Positions 1 to 6,190 of a stretch of 10,501 bases of DNA are shown piece after piece. The notes under the pieces were generated by a model. That model made no database searches and was not told the origin of the DNA. It saw only the letters and a program-made list of their open reading frames with translations. Source of the DNA: CAYVKY01 sp964452115 (GTDB lineage: Bacteria; Bacteroidota; Ignavibacteria; Tepidaquicellales; Tepidaquicellaceae); contig CAYVKY010000081.1 of the NCBI GenBank assembly GCA_964452115.1, forward strand, positions 1-10,501, in the 5' to 3' direction. The first letter of the stretch is position 1. Each line of letters begins with the position of its first letter. The position numbers were made by a program, and so were the translations under genes.

Positions 1-92
1 TCAAACAATATACAAAGAATGCCATTTTAAATAAATGACAAGGAAAATTCCCGAAAGAATTAAATCCGCATCTGTCCCAAATAAAACATAAA

Positions 93-105
93 ACCCTCAC
101 GGGGT
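93..105. repeat. Short inverted repeat, ACCC/GGGT hairpin
   Basis: The sequence accc-tcacg-gggt can fold into a 4-bp hairpin, or 5 bp with a T-G pair. An A-run follows it on the plus strand, which reads as a T-run on the minus strand beside the stem. It could be the tail of a weak terminator for a minus-strand transcript, but the stem is short. Confidence 0.35.
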
Positions 106-137
106 AAAAAAACAAATATTCATGAACTACAGACATT

Positions 138-156
138 TTACCCCCGATGGGGGTAA
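138..156. repeat. Perfect 8-bp inverted repeat with 3-nt loop
   Basis: ttaccccc (138-145) and gggggtaa (149-156) are perfect reverse complements around the loop gat. Five consecutive G-C pairs in an otherwise AT-rich spacer make this a stable hairpin on either strand. No T-tract follows on the plus strand, so it is not a standard terminator. It could be a protein-binding palindrome, an RNA 3'-end structure or a repeat-family element. Confidence 0.6.
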
Positions 157-253
157 GGAAATAATGATTTGACTGAAATTATCATTTATCTACAAGAGAT
201 GTTGATGCGATTCAAATGTAAAAAGTCAAATTTAATAATTATTCTACGATATC

Positions 254-270
254 GAACTCCTTCGGAGTTC
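254..270. repeat. Perfect 7-bp inverted repeat with TTC loop
   Basis: gaactcc (254-260) and ggagttc (264-270) are exact reverse complements around ttc. There is no T-tract on either side, which argues against a terminator. Small palindromes of this shape often belong to dispersed repeat families, but copy number cannot be judged from one window. Confidence 0.55.
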
Positions 271-375
271 AAAGCCGAATAAAATCACCTATTAAATTTT
301 TCTTACAACTCTGTATGCGTTGAATAATGAGAATCGTTTCCATATTTTTGCATACTAAAATTCATTATAACGGAT

Positions 376-383
376 TATATTTG
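376..383 (+). promoter_or_regulatory. Candidate -7 element TATATTTG of the riboswitch transcript
   Basis: TATATTTG matches the TAnnTTTG -7 element described for the primary sigma factor of Bacteroidota. It would place the transcript start at about 388-390, some 20 bases before the first riboswitch pairing, which is a sensible position. The nearest upstream TTG (348-350) is about 25 bases away, wider than the usual spacing, so the -33 half is weak. A sigma-70-like TATAAC at 366-371 is an alternative. Confidence 0.3.
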
Positions 384-408
384 TATAAATTAGTTCTTTT
401 GTAATACA

Positions 409-502
409 TTGTATTGGGGTGCTTCTCTCTTCTAATTAAGAGAATGTGCTGAGATAATACCCAAGAACCTGATGCGGATAATGCCGCCGTAGGAAACTGC
501 AA
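409..502 (+). promoter_or_regulatory. TPP riboswitch (THI element)
   Basis: The conserved THI-box core is readable in order: GGGGTGC (416-422), CTGAGA (449-454), ACCC (459-462), GAACCTGA (465-472), GGATAATGCC (476-485) and CGTAGGAAA (488-496). Pairings visible are P1 409-413/498-502 with one G-U pair, P2 GGGT 417-420/ACCC 459-462, a variable P3 arm TTCTCT 423-428/AGAGAA 439-444, P4 CCT 468-470/AGG 491-493, and P5 GCGG 474-477/CCGC 484-487. P5 differs from the common CTGG/CCAG yet stays fully paired, which supports a functional aptamer. It binds thiamine pyrophosphate and, through the terminator just downstream, should shut off the receptor gene when TPP is plentiful. Confidence 0.95.
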
Positions 503-510
503 ACTATTTT

Positions 511-566
511 AACGCTTAAATTTTTTCTCTTGTTCAGGTTCAGAAAAGATTTAAGCGTTTTTTTTT
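511..566 (+). terminator. Riboswitch expression platform: intrinsic terminator
   Basis: aacgcttaaat (511-521) pairs perfectly with atttaagcgtt (549-559). The stem extends inward to about 18 bp (511-528/542-559, one G-U pair), with a 13-base loop (529-541) and a run of nine T ending at 566. It lies between the aptamer and the start codon at 578, so termination here would prevent transcription of the receptor. The loop contains TCAGGTTC (534-541), an exact reverse complement of GAACCTGA (465-472) in the aptamer core. That gives an obvious alternative pairing for the ligand-free state. Confidence 0.92.
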
Positions 567-577
567 AACTAAAAGAT

Positions 578-2953
578 ATGTTAATAAAAAAATTTTTATT
601 TACTGCTTTAATTACTTTTTCACTTCTCACACCGCTTTTGGCGCAGGAAGATACCGCTAAATATAAAACGGAAACCATTGAGGTCAATTCGATACGTGCA
701 ATTGACAGGCTGACGCCGGTTGCCTTTGAGAATATCAAACGCATAAATATCGAAAATAAATACTGGGTTCAGGATTTGCCGATGTTTCTGAACGGAAATA
801 CAAGCATTACTTCGTATTCCGAGTCCGGCGCTTCAATAGGGTATTCATATTTTTCAATCAGAGGGTTTGACCAGAGACGCGTGTCAATTCTTATGAACGG
901 AGTTCCTCAGAATGATGCGGAAGACCATCAGGTTTACTGGGTTGACCTTTCCGATATCACTTCATCCGTCGAGGATATTCAGGTGCAGAGAGGCATCGGC
1001 ACGGCGCTCTACGGCACTTCAAGCATCGGCGGTGCAATCAATATTCAGACAATAAATTATTTTAAAAGAAAATTTATTTCCGCAAGTGCAGGTTACGGAA
1101 GTTATAATACAAAAAAATATTCAGTTGAATATTCTTCGGGACTTATGGATAACGGTTTCGGACTATATGCAAAATATTCAAAACTTTATTCAGACGGCTA
1201 CCGCGACCAGTCGTGGTCTGACCACTGGTCATACTTTATCAGTGCGGGCAAAGAACTGGGCAGCAATACTATTATTAAATTCAATCTGTACGGAAGTCCG
1301 ATAAAAAATCATCTGGCATATTACGGCGTTACAAAAGATTATCTGGACGGAAAAATCACCGGTGACGTGAGCCGCGACAGAAGAGCCAATCCGCTTACTT
1401 ATCCGGATGAATCCGATAATTATTTTCAGCCGCATTATGAACTTGTTGTGAACTCGCAGGTCTCGGATAATGTGTATATATCGAATACACTTAGTTACAT
1501 CCGCGGCGACGGATATTTTGTTACGAGCTATCCTGCAAGCTGGGGATATGACCTTCCGTATTTTCATCTTAACCCGTTTTATACTTTTGATTCAACAACA
1601 TATAACACTTCTTATTATAAACGCAATCCCGATGGAACGCTTGTGTTCGACCCGCAGAAGGGCTACACAGTTGAGCGGAGCGATTTGGTGACGAAACTTT
1701 ATGTAAATAATGATGACTACGGATGGTATCCGAAAGTTCAGATAAAGCACTCCGGCGATAAAGGTTTGCTTGTAATCGGCGGTGAACTCAGGTATCATAA
1801 GTCCGAGCATTACGGCGAAATTACATTCGGCGATGCACTGCCTCCGGGCACACCGCCGAACTTCAGATTTTATTATTACAACGGCAGAAAGCTCACAGTC
1901 AGCGGATTTGCAAATGAAATATACAATCTCACGAAAAAGTTTTCCGTGATGGCGGGCGTGCAGTTTGTAAATCATAATTATAAACTTGAAAACAATGAAT
2001 ACAGTCCGTATAACTTTTCTGTGAATTATGATTTTCTGACGCCGAGGCTCGGAATGAATTATAATTTCTCGGACAATTTGAGGGCGTATGTAAATTTTTC
2101 AATGTCAAAAAGAGAGCCGCGCCTGAAAGATATTTATAATGCCGAAGACCCTTATGCAAAGCCCGAATTCAGGGTGATTGATACAGTTACCGGCACGTAT
2201 CAGGATGCTCTTGTGAAGCCCGAGGAAATGCTCGACTACGAAGCAGGACTGGAATTTACCTCGCAGCCGCTCAGAGCAAATCTGAATTTTTACTGGATGG
2301 ATTTCCGAAATGAAATTGTAAGCAACGGGCAGCTCGATAATGTCGGACAGCCGGTTAACGGCAACGCCGGAAAGTCCGTTCACAGAGGAATCGAAATGAA
2401 CTTTGAATATTTTCCGTTTATAAATCTCCGGAAAAACATTTTATCGGGGATTTCACTTTCGGGAAATTTGACGCTTTCGCAGAATTTCTTTAAGGATTAT
2501 AAAGAAGTGCTCGGCGCAGACAGCACCGGAGCAGTGATTTACGGAAACGACTATACGGATAACAAAATTCTGCTGAGTCCGGATGTAATCGGAAATTTAT
2601 CGCTGAACTATAAATCTGAATTCGGTCTCGGACTTTATTTTGCGATGCAGTATATCAGCAGGCAGTATCTCGACAATTCCGAAAACGAGCGTAAAAATCC
2701 GGAAGCGCGTCTCGTAAGCGGATATGTGGATAAATTCATTGCACCGTATACGGTATTCAACGCAGGGTTATCTTATGACCTGACCGGCTCGGTGAAAACA
2801 AAAATATTCAAAGCCATCGAACTGAGGTTTTTCGTAAACAATATATTTGACAGATTATATGAAACCACCGGAAGCGTGGATTCATACGGCACACCATACT
2901 GGATACCTGCCGCCGAACGGAATGTGTCCTTAGATTTGAGATTGGCGTTCTAA
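578..2953 (+). CDS. TonB-dependent outer-membrane receptor, TPP-regulated (likely thiamine or precursor uptake)
   Basis: This 791-residue protein has the layout of a TonB-dependent receptor. A signal peptide (about 1-23, ending LLAQ) leads into a TonB-box-like TETIEV (31-36). The plug domain follows at about 45-160 with the signatures FSIRGF (92-97), ILMNGVP (104-110), VQRGIGTALYG (136-146) and GGAINI (151-156). The rest is an aromatic-rich beta-barrel ending in a terminal Phe (SLDLRLAF). There is no N-terminal carboxypeptidase-regulatory-like domain, unlike many SusC-type receptors, and no SusD partner nearby. The start at 578 begins directly with the signal peptide, 11 bases after the riboswitch terminator; no strong Shine-Dalgarno is visible. 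Family knowledge says these proteins import ligands using TonB energy. The riboswitch makes thiamine, its phosphates or the pyrimidine precursor the likely cargo, which is inference. The gene has its own terminator, so it is monocistronic. Confidence 0.93.
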   Translation: MLIKKFLFTALITFSLLTPLLAQEDTAKYKTETIEVNSIRAIDRLTPVAFENIKRINIENKYWVQDLPMFLNGNTSITSYSESGASIGYSYFSIRGFDQRRVSILMNGVPQNDAEDHQVYWVDLSDITSSVEDIQVQRGIGTALYGTSSIGGAINIQTINYFKRKFISASAGYGSYNTKKYSVEYSSGLMDNGFGLYAKYSKLYSDGYRDQSWSDHWSYFISAGKELGSNTIIKFNLYGSPIKNHLAYYGVTKDYLDGKITGDVSRDRRANPLTYPDESDNYFQPHYELVVNSQVSDNVYISNTLSYIRGDGYFVTSYPASWGYDLPYFHLNPFYTFDSTTYNTSYYKRNPDGTLVFDPQKGYTVERSDLVTKLYVNNDDYGWYPKVQIKHSGDKGLLVIGGELRYHKSEHYGEITFGDALPPGTPPNFRFYYYNGRKLTVSGFANEIYNLTKKFSVMAGVQFVNHNYKLENNEYSPYNFSVNYDFLTPRLGMNYNFSDNLRAYVNFSMSKREPRLKDIYNAEDPYAKPEFRVIDTVTGTYQDALVKPEEMLDYEAGLEFTSQPLRANLNFYWMDFRNEIVSNGQLDNVGQPVNGNAGKSVHRGIEMNFEYFPFINLRKNILSGISLSGNLTLSQNFFKDYKEVLGADSTGAVIYGNDYTDNKILLSPDVIGNLSLNYKSEFGLGLYFAMQYISRQYLDNSENERKNPEARLVSGYVDKFIAPYTVFNAGLSYDLTGSVKTKIFKAIELRFFVNNIFDRLYETTGSVDSYGTPYWIPAAERNVSLDLRLAF

Positions 2954-2982
2954 CATATAGAAAAAATATAAAATTATCATCA

Positions 2983-3006
2983 GGCGGGGCATTCCCCGCC
3001 TTTTTT
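2983..3006 (+). terminator. Intrinsic terminator of the TonB receptor gene
   Basis: ggcgggg (2983-2989) pairs with ccccgcc (2994-3000) around the loop catt, followed by six T. It lies 29 bases after the stop codon of the receptor gene. Confidence 0.93.
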
Positions 3007-3009
3007 ATT

Positions 3010-3040
3010 ATTCTTAATTCTTAATTTGTAATTCTTAATT
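3010..3040. repeat. Degenerate heptamer tandem repeat (ATTCTTA)
   Basis: The 10-mer ATTCTTAATT occurs three times, starting at 3010, 3017 and 3031. The unit at 3024 is a degenerate copy (ATTTGTA), so the stretch reads as four consecutive 7-bp units. It lies just after the terminator of the upstream gene and ahead of the sigma-54 promoter. No function is evident. Confidence 0.6.
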
Positions 3041-3164
3041 GAATCTGCCCCTCACTGTCCCACCATAAGCTCCGAAATATCATATATAACGGATAATTTT
3101 TTTGTTTAGTAATCAATTTAAAAAATTATTTTTTCCTGAAGCATAAAGAAAAAAGTAAAATATT

Positions 3165-3180
3165 TGGCACGGGAATTGCA
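3165..3180 (+). promoter_or_regulatory. Sigma-54 (RpoN) promoter, -24/-12 type
   Basis: TGGCACG (3165-3171), four bases, then TTGCA (3176-3180) matches the sigma-54 consensus TGGCACG-N4-TTGCW at every fixed position. The GG and GC dinucleotides start exactly 12 bases apart (3166 and 3178). Transcription should begin near 3190, giving a leader of about 50 bases before the start codon at 3241. Sigma-54 promoters need an ATP-dependent activator bound upstream. The stretch 3090-3160 is strongly AT-rich and could bend. AATCAA at 3111-3116 resembles half of an IHF site but does not complete it. No activator gene is in the window. Confidence 0.88.
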
Positions 3181-3225
3181 TCCATATAAGAAAATTTTTA
3201 CAAACCCTTTTTAAGCAATATTAGT

Positions 3226-3231
3226 AAAGGA
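3226..3231 (+). promoter_or_regulatory. Shine-Dalgarno-like site AAAGGA
   Basis: AAAGGA lies nine bases before the ATG at 3241. It is the clearest purine-rich ribosome-binding site in the window; the other genes mostly have A/T-only leaders. It supports this start codon and suggests efficient translation of the secreted protein. Confidence 0.55.
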
Positions 3232-3240
3232 AAAAATAAA

Positions 3241-4407
3241 ATGAAAAAACTCATCCAAATTGCACTGGTCTTAAGTATGATCTTTGCTTTCAATACAACA
3301 AGAGCTGCAGTAGTAGATACCACAAAATTATATGGTGTGACACTTGACGATATCAGTAAAATCTCAAATATTGTTACAGCTTTATCAAATCTGGCAGTTA
3401 AACCCACGGCAAGAATAGTATTTGACGAGTGGGTTGCGGCATCATATTATGTAACACCTGTAAATAAAATCAAACCCGTGAGCTTTATTATGGGTGAAAT
3501 TTTAGACAGTTACTATATGAAGCAGTACAATCTTCAGCAGTACACTGACAGGGTAAATGAGTATTACAATGCACTTGGAAGCAAAGTTGATATTTGGGAA
3601 GTCGGAAATGAAATTAACGGTGAGTGGCTGGGAGCAACAACAGATGTTGTAGCAAAAATGACGAGTGCTTACGACATTATAAAATCAAAGGGAGCAAAAA
3701 CCGAACTTACATTATATTACAACTGGAACTGCTGGTCAAATAAAAACAATGAAATGTTCAAGTGGGCAAACACAAATATTCCTGCAAGAATGAAAACCGG
3801 ACTCGACTATGTGCTGGTTTCATATTATGAAGATGACTGCAACGGATATCAGCCGAACTGGCAGAAGGTTATGGACAGCCTGCACGTTATTTTCCCGAAT
3901 TCCAAAATCGGAATCGGCGAGTGCGGAACCACCAAATCCACAAAGAAGGCAACTTATATGACAAGATACTATAACATGAATATTACCACTCCGAAATATG
4001 TGGGCGGTTACTTCTGGTGGTACTGGTACGAGGATTGCGTTCCAAACACAAAAACACTCTGGTCAACCTTTAACAATATCCTCAAAGGCAAACTTACATC
4101 ACCCGATCAGCTTTCTAAGGCAGAAATGGATCCCGTTGAATTAAAATCCGAATTGACGGCAAGAAATTATCCGAACCCGTTCAATCCTACGACAAAGATT
4201 TACTACAATGTGCCGATGGAATCGAAAGTCAGACTTTCTATCTTTGATGCAGCAGGCAGGGAAGTGGCGGTTCTTGTCAACGGAGTAACACCCGAAGGCT
4301 CACACATTGTAGAGTTCGACGGCTCGGCGCTTGCGAGCGGAGTATATTTCTACAGACTTGAAACCCCCGCGAATGTAATTACGAATAAAATGATTCTTCT
4401 TAAATAA
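3241..4407 (+). CDS. Secreted clan GH-A-like (beta/alpha)8 protein with T9SS type A sorting domain
   Basis: This 388-residue protein has a signal peptide (1-22, cleavage after TTRA), a compact domain (about 25-290) and a C-terminal T9SS type A sorting domain (about 308-388: YPNPFNPTTKI, RLSIFDAAGREV, ASGVYFYRLE, MILLK). The middle part reads as a TIM barrel of the glycoside hydrolase clan GH-A. Strand-like segments end in VGNE (E124, the usual acid/base on strand 4) and GIGECG (E227, the usual nucleophile on strand 7), 103 residues apart. An aromatic GYFWWYW (256-262) sits where strand 8 belongs. Four Cys (164, 200, 228, 266) could form disulfides after export. The specific GH family and substrate are not recognisable, and a non-catalytic role is possible. 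T9SS knowledge predicts export across the outer membrane and cleavage of the tail. It is transcribed alone from the sigma-54 promoter just upstream. Confidence 0.85.
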   Translation: MKKLIQIALVLSMIFAFNTTRAAVVDTTKLYGVTLDDISKISNIVTALSNLAVKPTARIVFDEWVAASYYVTPVNKIKPVSFIMGEILDSYYMKQYNLQQYTDRVNEYYNALGSKVDIWEVGNEINGEWLGATTDVVAKMTSAYDIIKSKGAKTELTLYYNWNCWSNKNNEMFKWANTNIPARMKTGLDYVLVSYYEDDCNGYQPNWQKVMDSLHVIFPNSKIGIGECGTTKSTKKATYMTRYYNMNITTPKYVGGYFWWYWYEDCVPNTKTLWSTFNNILKGKLTSPDQLSKAEMDPVELKSELTARNYPNPFNPTTKIYYNVPMESKVRLSIFDAAGREVAVLVNGVTPEGSHIVEFDGSALASGVYFYRLETPANVITNKMILLK

Positions 4408-4434
4408 GATTTTAGGATCCAACCCTAATAGTCT

Positions 4435-4474
4435 GAAAGGGTCTTTTTTCCCCTCCTTCTTTTTAGACCCTTTC
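4435..4474. repeat. Long-loop inverted repeat after the sorting-domain gene
   Basis: gaaagggtct (4435-4444) is the exact reverse complement of agaccctttc (4465-4474), with a 20-base pyrimidine-rich loop. The 5' arm can instead pair with accct (4422-4426), using agggt (4438-4442) to form a short hairpin followed by CTTTTTT. That alternative looks like a weak plus-strand terminator. The two folds exclude each other. Either may assist transcription termination between the converging genes. Confidence 0.6.
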
Positions 4475-4482
4475 GAAAATTT

Positions 4483-4519
4483 AAAAAGGGCAGCCTGAAT
4501 AAGCGCTGCCCTTTTTTTT
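4483..4519. terminator. Bidirectional intrinsic terminator between converging genes
   Basis: aaaaagggcagc (4483-4494) pairs perfectly with gctgcccttttt (4505-4516) around a 10-base loop. There is a T-run to 4519 on the plus strand and the matching A-run on the other side. It can therefore stop the plus-strand gene ending at 4407 and the minus-strand operon ending at 4539. Confidence 0.92.
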
Positions 4520-4538
4520 ATAATAAAAAAACTATTTT

Positions 4539-6170
4539 TTAAAAATTTATGGTCACATAATAATAAACATTCTTTCTCAGCCCGGTAAAAGAAATTAATT
4601 TTTTATCTTTATCGAAATTATAATTTATTAATGTATCATACTTTTCCGTGAGCGGGGTTCTGTTTTTATAAACCTTGTAGAATCCTATATCCTCAGGATT
4701 TGAAATTTTCCAGGTGTTGAAGTATAAGTCGCCTTTGTAATATTGTTTGTTCGATACAAATCCGATATCAAATGCTGTCCATTTATTTGTTATCAGGCTG
4801 CATTTCACATAATTGTCGTCGCCCGAACTTTCCGATTCCATTACATCAAATGCATATTCGCCCGATTCACCTGAAGTAAACTGATACGGGTCAAAATAAT
4901 TTTCATATACGAAAGTGCTGAAAGGTCCGTATCTTTTATCATTTATAAAAACGTAACTTTTATTTATAAAGTCGGCATTACTCGCTTCGGGAGCTGCCGT
5001 ATAAATACAGCTGCCGTCAGGAAGTATTTTAAGGTATGAAATATAATAAAAATCATCACTGATTTTACGGTCATTTTTCATAATAAAATATTTATTTGTA
5101 TCTGCCGCGGCGATATAAAAAACATCGTTATCTTTTGTGCAAAGCAGGTTATATGCACTGAAATAACCGCCGCTTTTATTACCGTCAATTACGACGTGAG
5201 AAGTATAGTTTTCCGCCGAATTGTCCGAAATTGTAAAACAAATTTTTCCATTTGGGCTTACAAGGATGTCATAAATCTGTCCATTGTATGTTCCGAGTTT
5301 GTCGTTTCCGCGCCAGCAGGATTCAATGTATGTTGAATCGTTGATTTTTTTACTCGTAGTATAAACCGGAAGGCCTGTTGTACGATCAAAATCGTAAAAA
5401 CGCCCCAAGTCGTCATCAGACGTGTATTCCGTTCCCTTATAAATCAAATATTTCATCAAATATTCATCGGCAGACTGCGTTGCCATATATGCAATATTTC
5501 CCTTCTCATCTTCTTTGAATGTACCGGGGTCTATCTGTGGATATTTTTTCCCTTCAGATTTACCGGTTACGACCATTTCGCCGTCATCTACACCTGCGAT
5601 ATAATACATAATATTATTCTTGGTAAAAGGAATTCCTATATTGTACATATCCATATATTCGTCCATCGGGTATGGAAGTTTAATGTATTTGTATTCTTTT
5701 TCATGCGAAATGTTTCCCGTTTCCGTATCGTATTTATATATACACTCTTTGGAATTTTTTCCGCCCGCAAAATAAATAACTTTATTTTTGAAAATAAGAG
5801 GACCTTTAAAACTATTCAACTTCAGAATTTCTTTTCCGTTTTTTATAAATGAATAGTCGGCTGACTCTTTGTCGGTGTTGTTGCCGCAGACAGCATAGTA
5901 ATTTCCCTTATTATCGAAAAGAATATTTACGGAGAGAATTTCTTCGTAAACTTTTGAATCGCCTTTGCTGCTTACAATTCTGCTGGTGCTCTTAACCGTA
6001 TCAACGGTTTCGATGTATGCATATTCATCATTTGCTGCATCGTACACAAAATCGTTTGAATTGGAAATAGAACCCTGTTTAACTTTTACAATTTTATTTT
6101 CTTTTACTTCCTGCCCGTATGCGGAAATAAAAAAAAGTCCGGTTAACAAAAGAGGTAATAAATACTTCAT
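4539..6170 (-). CDS. Secreted protein of unknown function, beta-propeller-like repeats
   Basis: This 543-residue protein has a signal peptide (1-19, SAYG then Gln20) and no other membrane segment. I do not recognise a named family. The mature part has recurring blade-like units: an Asp/Gly turn, then hydrophobic or aromatic strands, as in FDNKGNYYAV (85-94), KEDEKGNIAYM (219-229), SPNGKICFTI (305-314), LPDGSCIYTA (383-392) and SGESGEYAFD (433-442). Most are followed by a second motif such as VVIDGNKSGG (326-335) or VFINDKRYGPF (407-417). This spacing suggests a six- to seven-bladed propeller of the TolB/WD40-like kind. There is no lipobox and no T9SS tail, so it is probably periplasmic. It is the last gene of the minus-strand operon, starting 20 bases after the transporter stop; no Shine-Dalgarno is visible. 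A link to metal transport is only positional. Confidence 0.75.
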   Translation of the reverse strand: MKYLLPLLLTGLFFISAYGQEVKENKIVKVKQGSISNSNDFVYDAANDEYAYIETVDTVKSTSRIVSSKGDSKVYEEILSVNILFDNKGNYYAVCGNNTDKESADYSFIKNGKEILKLNSFKGPLIFKNKVIYFAGGKNSKECIYKYDTETGNISHEKEYKYIKLPYPMDEYMDMYNIGIPFTKNNIMYYIAGVDDGEMVVTGKSEGKKYPQIDPGTFKEDEKGNIAYMATQSADEYLMKYLIYKGTEYTSDDDLGRFYDFDRTTGLPVYTTSKKINDSTYIESCWRGNDKLGTYNGQIYDILVSPNGKICFTISDNSAENYTSHVVIDGNKSGGYFSAYNLLCTKDNDVFYIAAADTNKYFIMKNDRKISDDFYYISYLKILPDGSCIYTAAPEASNADFINKSYVFINDKRYGPFSTFVYENYFDPYQFTSGESGEYAFDVMESESSGDDNYVKCSLITNKWTAFDIGFVSNKQYYKGDLYFNTWKISNPEDIGFYKVYKNRTPLTEKYDTLINYNFDKDKKLISFTGLRKNVYYYVTINF

Positions 6171-6190
6171 TATTTAGTTTAAATTAAATT

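Larger units (their letters stand above)
1..408. other. Non-coding region upstream of the TPP riboswitch
   Basis: No convincing coding sequence is visible on either strand. All three forward frames close within the first 36 bases, so if a plus-strand gene ends here only its last few codons are present. The region is AT-rich except for three short hairpins, annotated separately. The last 60 bases should hold the promoter of the riboswitch transcript. A 27-codon ORF at 199-282 exists but runs across one of the hairpins and is not supported as a gene. Confidence 0.6.

Noticed and set aside
1..24. Possible minus-strand gene start (ATG as the reverse complement of 22-24) reading off the left edge
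   Set aside because: Only eight codons are visible, with no ribosome-binding site or family motif.
199..282. 27-codon ORF starting ATG at 199 and ending TAA at 280-282
   Set aside because: Its last third is encoded by the palindrome at 254-270. It has no convincing ribosome-binding site and no recognisable protein features.
2185..2215. Second sigma-54-like GGCACG inside the TonB receptor gene
   Set aside because: There is no TTGC element at the right spacing, and it lies within coding sequence.
1229..2383. Several minus-strand ORFs of 76-127 codons opposite the TonB receptor
   Set aside because: All overlap a clearly real gene, have no domain motifs and look like antisense shadows.
3111..3120. 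IHF site upstream of the sigma-54 promoter
   Set aside because: AATCAA matches the first half, but the TTR part is missing at the required spacing.
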